34,007 nucleotides of DNA from Gammaproteobacteria bacterium. Lineage in GTDB: Bacteria > Pseudomonadota > Gammaproteobacteria > Pseudomonadales > Azotimanducaceae. The DNA lies in NCBI GenBank assembly GCA_013151695.1, contig JAADHW010000046.1, forward strand, positions 1 through 34,007, read 5' to 3'. A model generated the notes under the pieces. The model did no database searches and had not been told where the DNA came from. It worked only from the letters and a program-made list of their open reading frames with translations. Shown piece after piece: positions 28,848 through 34,007 of the stretch. The translations under genes and the position numbers were made by a program. Position 1 is the stretch's first letter. Every line of letters starts with the position of its first letter.

Positions 28848-29062
28848 ACAAGCTAATTTACGTCTTCATGATTCTATCTATGTCTTCATGATTTAATATT
28901 TTTTGTATGAACTTGTAAAGTCGAACCATTCTTCGTTAAAAAATAGTGAACTGCGACCGTTTAAACTGTGAATTGGTGCCGTTTGTCGACCAAGTCTCGA
29001 AATAGTTCACATTACTAACCTAGTATTCATCACACGCACAGAGTTACGAAGGAGCGCAACCA

Positions 29063-29752
29063 ATGCTTGCAGCGAAGAACAATCATATGGGCCGGCCACT
29101 GACAGCCAAAGGTTTCCAAATGAATTTAAATGCAGAACCAGCAGACACGCATCTTGATGCGTTTCTAGCCGCGGCACATCGTCGCAAATACCCAGCAAAG
29201 AGTACTTTAATCTATGCGGGGGATAAGAGTGATTCGATCTATTACATCTTAAAAGGATCCGTAACGGTTCTGGTAGAGGATGAATCCGGACGCGAAATTA
29301 TTGTCGACTACCTAAATAAGGGCGACTTCTTTGGAGAAATGCCCCTATTTACAGAAAACACACCTCGGTCTGCTTGGGTAAAAGCAAAGATAGAGTGTGA
29401 GGTAGCCGAATTGTCTTATAACAAGTTTAAAGAACTTGTGGATAGACATTCTGAACTACTGTACGCGGTCGGGCGGCAAATGGCTGACCGTCTAAATCGT
29501 ACAACACAAAAGGTCAGTGACCTGGCGTTCTTAGACGTCACAGGCCGAGTTGCAAGAACGCTACTCGAACTAACCAAACAGCCAGATGCCATGACACACC
29601 CTGATGGTATGCAAATCAAAATCACTCGCCAAGAAATTGGTCGCATAGTGGGCTGTTCAAGAGAAATGGTTGGGCGTGTTCTAAAAACCCTCGTTGACCA
29701 AGGATTGGTCTCTGTCAAAGGAAAGACAATGGTGGTTTACGGCACTCGCTAA
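29063..29752 (+). CDS. crp: Crp/Vfr-type cAMP-responsive transcriptional regulator
   Basis: [99 protein letters not shown]. Confidence 0.92.
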   Translation: MLAAKNNHMGRPLTAKGFQMNLNAEPADTHLDAFLAAAHRRKYPAKSTLIYAGDKSDSIYYILKGSVTVLVEDESGREIIVDYLNKGDFFGEMPLFTENTPRSAWVKAKIECEVAELSYNKFKELVDRHSELLYAVGRQMADRLNRTTQKVSDLAFLDVTGRVARTLLELTKQPDAMTHPDGMQIKITRQEIGRIVGCSREMVGRVLKTLVDQGLVSVKGKTMVVYGTR

Positions 29753-29820
29753 CCAATAACAAGGAAAAACTATGCACAAGGATGTGCTTTTATGCCTCGC
29801 TTAGCGTTGGTATACAAAAG

Positions 29821-29844
29821 AAGGGTTCGTAAGAACCCTTTTTT
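29821..29844. terminator. Rho-independent terminator downstream of crp
   Basis: AAGGGTTC-GTAA-GAACCCTT followed by TTTT (29821-29844). Confidence 0.93.
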
Positions 29845-30346
29845 ACAAATTTCCTCCCTGCCGGAACCGTGCACACATTCCAAACACTTCCAAACTAGGG
29901 TTATTCATCTGAGAAAGCCACAGATAATGAGTCGAGTGTTTGTTTTTTTGAAGCCAACGAACTAGTGTCGAATACTGCGTTTTCGACAATGCCTCTTCTG
30001 CTTTTCTAAAGTACTTGGACATAATTTTTTTGCTCGCATCGTCTATTTTTTCCGCGGTTTTCTCGGGTTTCTCTTTCCACGTCTCGGCACTACAAGCGTT
30101 GAGCGTTTGCAACGTTTTTGCCATATCTGCCGCCATATCAGTCTGTGTAGTAATCAGCACCTCTTTTGTTCTTAACCAATCTGGGTCTGCGTCTTTATAG
30201 CCCAACGATTTAACTAAGTACCCATCGGGAGTCTTTCCTTGTGCATACAGCATTGAGATTCCAGCAAATAGCGTACTATCGTCTTCTTCCGCGTAGGCTG
30301 CTGTGATTGTGGTAAACAAAATCGATGTCAACAAAACTTTGTTCAT
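29843..30346 (-). CDS. Hypothetical small secreted/periplasmic protein
   Basis: Signal peptide MNKVLLTSILFTTITAAYA; GGAAAG SD upstream of ATG at 30346; two Cys in the mature region (NACSAE, FGMCAR). Confidence 0.7.
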   Translation of the reverse strand: MNKVLLTSILFTTITAAYAEEDDSTLFAGISMLYAQGKTPDGYLVKSLGYKDADPDWLRTKEVLITTQTDMAADMAKTLQTLNACSAETWKEKPEKTAEKIDDASKKIMSKYFRKAEEALSKTQYSTLVRWLQKNKHSTHYLWLSQMNNPSLEVFGMCARFRQGGNL

Positions 30347-30704
30347 GATCTTTCCTTTTGGCTTGAACATTGCCTTTTCACCCATCTAGCTAGTCCTTCG
30401 CTGCCTGCATTGCTCTCCCATCCGCTCTTGTGATTGGTCTTAATGTAGGTGGTGGTGGCGGATTGTTCTGCCAACCATGCAGTTAGCTTATTTCGCTTTG
30501 TGTTGAGACAGGCAGACACTGCCATTACCCTCATTAATTAGTTGCGTCGAAGATCGCAGGCTATTGCCCTACAACCCAGGCGTTAACTTGAGAAGCACTT
30601 GGTGGAGTTAGGCTTGTCTACGGTATACTTCTGGAAGGCACTGATCAACGGTAATATGGGAGGCGGTGGCAGCAGCAATCCCGCCTCTTACTCGATGTCT
30701 GAAA

Positions 30705-31493
30705 TTAGAAAAAAAGTGTTTTCAGTGCTTGGCCTGGATCGGGTGCGCGCATGAATGCCTCGCCTACCAAGAAACAATGTACGCCGTTTTTGCGCATGAG
30801 TTGTATGTCTGTATTTGACGATATCCCACTTTCGGTAACAACAGTGATGTGTTGGGGTATGTGTTCAAGCAAACTAAGGGTGTTTTGCAAATCTGTTTCG
30901 AAAGTTTTCAAATTGCGATTGTTGATGCCGATAAGAGCAGGTTGTTGGCTCAGTGCAGCTTGTAACTCACTTTTGTTGTGTACCTCTATAAGCACGTCGA
31001 GGCCAATATTTTTTGCTGTTTGATTAAAAACGGTGAGGTCCATGATATCGAGTACAGCCATGATGAGCAGGATACAATCTGCACCCAGTGCGCGAGCCTC
31101 GTAAATTTGATACTCATCAACAATAAAGTCTTTGCGGATGACGGGTAAACTCACCGCGTTCCTGGCGTCGACTAAAAATTGATCTTTGCCTTGAAAATAC
31201 TGCTGGTCAGTGAGAACCGATAAACAAGTGGCGCCGTTGTTGGCATAAGAATTCGCTATGGCTACCGGATCAAAGTGTTCGCGGATCACACCCTTGCTCG
31301 GAGAAGCTTTTTTAATTTCCGCGATGACACCTGCTTTTCCTGACGCAACCGCATTTTTCAACGCTGTCGCGAAACCGCGGGGCGATTCGATATCGCCAGC
31401 TCGTGCGCGCAGTTCTTCGATCGAAACGGCGGCTTGTCGCTGGCGTACTTCTTCGTGCTTAGTAGCAATAATTTTATCGAGAATATCGCTCAT
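30705..31493 (-). CDS. trpC: Indole-3-glycerol-phosphate synthase
   Basis: [88 protein letters not shown]. Confidence 0.97.
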   Translation of the reverse strand: MSDILDKIIATKHEEVRQRQAAVSIEELRARAGDIESPRGFATALKNAVASGKAGVIAEIKKASPSKGVIREHFDPVAIANSYANNGATCLSVLTDQQYFQGKDQFLVDARNAVSLPVIRKDFIVDEYQIYEARALGADCILLIMAVLDIMDLTVFNQTAKNIGLDVLIEVHNKSELQAALSQQPALIGINNRNLKTFETDLQNTLSLLEHIPQHITVVTESGISSNTDIQLMRKNGVHCFLVGEAFMRAPDPGQALKTLFF

Positions 31494-32521
31494 TTTTCGC
31501 CCATAAGTTTGGTGATGCGCACCAGTTCTGCTAAACGTTCTTTAGCCAAACCTGATGCAATTGCGTCTTGTGCCATATCCACACCGTTACTTAAGCTCAT
31601 GGCTACCCCGGAAACATAAATTGCTGCCCCAGCATTTAAACAGACAATATCCGCGGCCGGTGTGTCGGGTTGAGAAATGGCTTGTTGCACCAGTTGCAAA
31701 CTAGAATCTGTGGAATCGGCGGCTAGCTCGGCGATTACATCGGTGGGATGCATGTCGAGCCCAAAATCCGTCGGTGATATTTCGTACTCTTTAATTGAGC
31801 CCTGATGCAATTCAACGACTTTCGTCGGCGCATCGAGTCGAATTTCATCTAGTCCATTGCTGTGTACGATCATCGCGTGCTGCGCGCCGAGTAGTTTTAG
31901 CACTTCTGCCATCTTGCGCTGCCACTCTTCGGCAAACACGCCAATGACTTGGCGCTGAGCTCCCGCAGGGTTTGTCATGGGACCTAACACATTCATCATG
32001 GTGGGAACACCAATCTCTTGGCGTACGGGCCCGGCAAACCTCATCGCGGCGTGATGCGCTGGTGCGAACATGAAACCTACCCCAACTTCTAGAATACACG
32101 TTGCAATTTGGCTGGGGGTGAGTTCCAAGTTAACTCCGGCTGCCTCTAAGACGTCCGCGCTACCACAGAAGCTGGTCATTTTTCGATTACCATGTTTGGC
32201 AACCTTTGCTCCAGTTGCAGCAGTGACAAAGGCTGCAGCGGTGGATATGTTGAATAGCTTGGCACCGCTACCGCCGGTTCCGCAGGTATCTACGAGATGA
32301 GGATGGCTGACCTCTACCTTGGAAGAAAGTGCTCTCATGGTTGTTGCGGCGCCGGCAATTTCTTCTGGTGTTTCACCTTTTACTCGAATCGCGGCGAGAA
32401 AGGCGCCGATTTGTGCTGGGGTAGCGTCACCACTCATGATCAATTGAAAAATTTCAGCGGTGTCTTGTTGCGACAAATTTTTACCGTCTACCAATACGGC
32501 CAACGCTTGTTGTATATTCAT
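31490..32521 (-). CDS. trpD: Anthranilate phosphoribosyltransferase
   Basis: [91 protein letters not shown]. Confidence 0.97.
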   Translation of the reverse strand: MNIQQALAVLVDGKNLSQQDTAEIFQLIMSGDATPAQIGAFLAAIRVKGETPEEIAGAATTMRALSSKVEVSHPHLVDTCGTGGSGAKLFNISTAAAFVTAATGAKVAKHGNRKMTSFCGSADVLEAAGVNLELTPSQIATCILEVGVGFMFAPAHHAAMRFAGPVRQEIGVPTMMNVLGPMTNPAGAQRQVIGVFAEEWQRKMAEVLKLLGAQHAMIVHSNGLDEIRLDAPTKVVELHQGSIKEYEISPTDFGLDMHPTDVIAELAADSTDSSLQLVQQAISQPDTPAADIVCLNAGAAIYVSGVAMSLSNGVDMAQDAIASGLAKERLAELVRITKLMGEK

Positions 32522-33096
32522 GAGGCGTGAAGAAAGTTGTTGAGTAAGTCATGTCCTACACGGGTCATGATCGACTCGGGATGGAACTGCACACCTTGAA
32601 TATCGAAGGCGGTGTGTCTAAAGCCCATGATTTCATCCATCTTGCCGTCCTTTTCTGTCCATGCGGTCACCTCAAAACAATCGGGTAGAGTTTCTCGCTC
32701 CACCACTAACGAATGGTAGCGGGTGGCATCAAAAGGATTGGGTAGGTTGACAAATACGCCGGAGTTATTGTGATGTATAGGCGAGGTTTTGCCATGCATC
32801 ACTTCACGCGCGCGAACAACCTTACCGCCAAATGCTTGGCCGATACATTGATGGCCGAGACAGACGCCAAGAATGGGAAGCTTGCCAGCGAAATACTCAA
32901 CCCCCTCTAATGAAATACCCGCCTCATTTGGCGTGCAGGGTCCAGGAGAAATGACTATTTTTTCTGGGTTCATTGCTACAATTTGTGCTATCGATAATTC
33001 GTCGTTTCTAAATACGTCCACTTCAGCGCCTAGCTCACGCAAGTATTGTACGACGTTGTAGGTAAATGAATCGTAGTTGTCGAGCATTAAGATCAT
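32518..33096 (-). CDS. trpG: Anthranilate synthase component II (glutamine amidotransferase)
   Basis: [67 protein letters not shown]. Confidence 0.96.
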   Translation of the reverse strand: MILMLDNYDSFTYNVVQYLRELGAEVDVFRNDELSIAQIVAMNPEKIVISPGPCTPNEAGISLEGVEYFAGKLPILGVCLGHQCIGQAFGGKVVRAREVMHGKTSPIHHNNSGVFVNLPNPFDATRYHSLVVERETLPDCFEVTAWTEKDGKMDEIMGFRHTAFDIQGVQFHPESIMTRVGHDLLNNFLHAS

Positions 33097-33104
33097 TAAA
33101 TTGC

Positions 33105-34007
33105 CTATACGTCTTTGGTTGAACGGAATTGGTTTTCTGCCAGCGCTGCGGCACGAAAGATAGCCCTGCCTTTATTAAGACTTTCCTTCCATTCCAGTCG
33201 TGGCACAGAGTCTGCGACCACACCGCCACCTGCTTGGATATACAAGGTATTGTCTTTGATGATCGCCGTGCGTATTGCGATGGCAGTGTCCATGTTGCCG
33301 TTCCATGCCAGATAGCCAACCGCGCCGCCATAAATACCGCGTTTTACGGGTTCTAGTTCATCGATAATTTGCATCGCCCGTACCTTGGGCGCGCCAGATA
33401 AGGTGCCCACAGGTAAGGTTGCGCGAAGTAGGTCCATTGCAGTCTTACCGGGTTTGAGTTGCCCTTCAACATTTGAGGAAATGTGCATCACATGAGAATA
33501 GCGCTCGATCACAAACTGTTCAGTCACCTCGACACTGCCCGTTTCGGCCACACGCCCAACGTCGTTACGGCCCAGGTCGATAAGCATAAGGTGTTCAGCC
33601 AGTTCCTTAGGATCGCTCAGAAGCTCCTTTTCTAAGGCGATGTCTTCTGCTTCATCGTGACCTCGCCGTCTGGTGCCTGCCAAGGGACGATTGGTTATCT
33701 TGCCATCTTCTAAGCGAGCGAGGATTTCTGGTGAAGAACTGACAATCTGAGTGTCACCCAGATTCATGTAGTACATGTAGGGGGAGGGGTTTAGATGTCG
33801 GAGGGCTCGATATAAATTGATAGGCGGTGAAGCAAAAGGAATAGACATGCGTTGTGAAAGAACTACCTGCATGACATCACCAGCACGAATGTACTCACGA
33901 ATTTTTTCTACCGACAGTTTAAATTCAGCCTCGCCAAATTCAGAGATAAAGTCTGATTCCTCAATTATCTGGTTGGCTTGGCTAGCAGGGATTGGCGGTA
34001 CAGCTTT
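33105..34007 (-). CDS. trpE: Anthranilate synthase component I, 5' end truncated by the window edge
   Basis: Frame stays open to 34007: ...[23 protein letters not shown]...; [70 protein letters not shown]. Confidence 0.97.
   Translation of the reverse strand, partial: KAVPPIPASQANQIIEESDFISEFGEAEFKLSVEKIREYIRAGDVMQVVLSQRMSIPFASPPINLYRALRHLNPSPYMYYMNLGDTQIVSSSPEILARLEDGKITNRPLAGTRRRGHDEAEDIALEKELLSDPKELAEHLMLIDLGRNDVGRVAETGSVEVTEQFVIERYSHVMHISSNVEGQLKPGKTAMDLLRATLPVGTLSGAPKVRAMQIIDELEPVKRGIYGGAVGYLAWNGNMDTAIAIRTAIIKDNTLYIQAGGGVVADSVPRLEWKESLNKGRAIFRAAALAENQFRSTKDV

Noticed and set aside
30343-30534. 63-aa minus-strand ORF upstream of the small exported protein
   Set aside because: No clear SD and no recognised motif; it overlaps the downstream gene's translation start region. 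Insufficient evidence to call.
1-34007. Mobile elements, prophage, defence systems, tRNA or rRNA genes
   Set aside because: No transposase, integrase, restriction, toxin-antitoxin or RNA-gene signatures were recognised in the translated frames or by reading the intergenic regions. A tRNAscan/Infernal run would be decisive for RNA genes.

Overview
This is a 34-kb chromosomal window that looks gammaproteobacterial. It is mostly core genes with some accessory content, and I saw no recognisable transposase, integrase, phage, CRISPR, rRNA or tRNA. From left to right it carries: a MerR-type regulator and a FadE-like acyl-CoA dehydrogenase; a minus-strand cluster (YIP1-like membrane protein, mpl, cyclase-family hydrolase, phosphotransferase-fold kinase, atypical nucleoside hydrolase, SDR oxidoreductase, lipoprotein, nitronate monooxygenase-like protein); convergent PPi-dependent phosphofructokinase and membrane pyrophosphatase genes; DUF2333 and a lipoprotein; a dsbD-aroQ-accB-prmA-DUF3426-VOC-dusB-purH-purD block; a double cyclic-nucleotide-binding/rhodanese-like protein convergent with a Ycf46-type AAA+ ATPase; coq7; a Crp/Vfr-like regulator; and trpE(partial)-trpG-trpD-trpC. 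The most unusual unexplained structure is a roughly 175-bp non-coding stretch (about 4483-4657) made almost entirely of six consecutive hairpins, each with a different sequence, between two co-directional genes. Other notable points are the absence of accC and fis from their usual positions in conserved operons, a possible SD-sequestering leader before aroQ, a tandem-CNB protein with a rhodanese-like domain lacking the catalytic Cys, and several tandem repeats. Product names come from recognising protein motifs by eye. No database search was possible.
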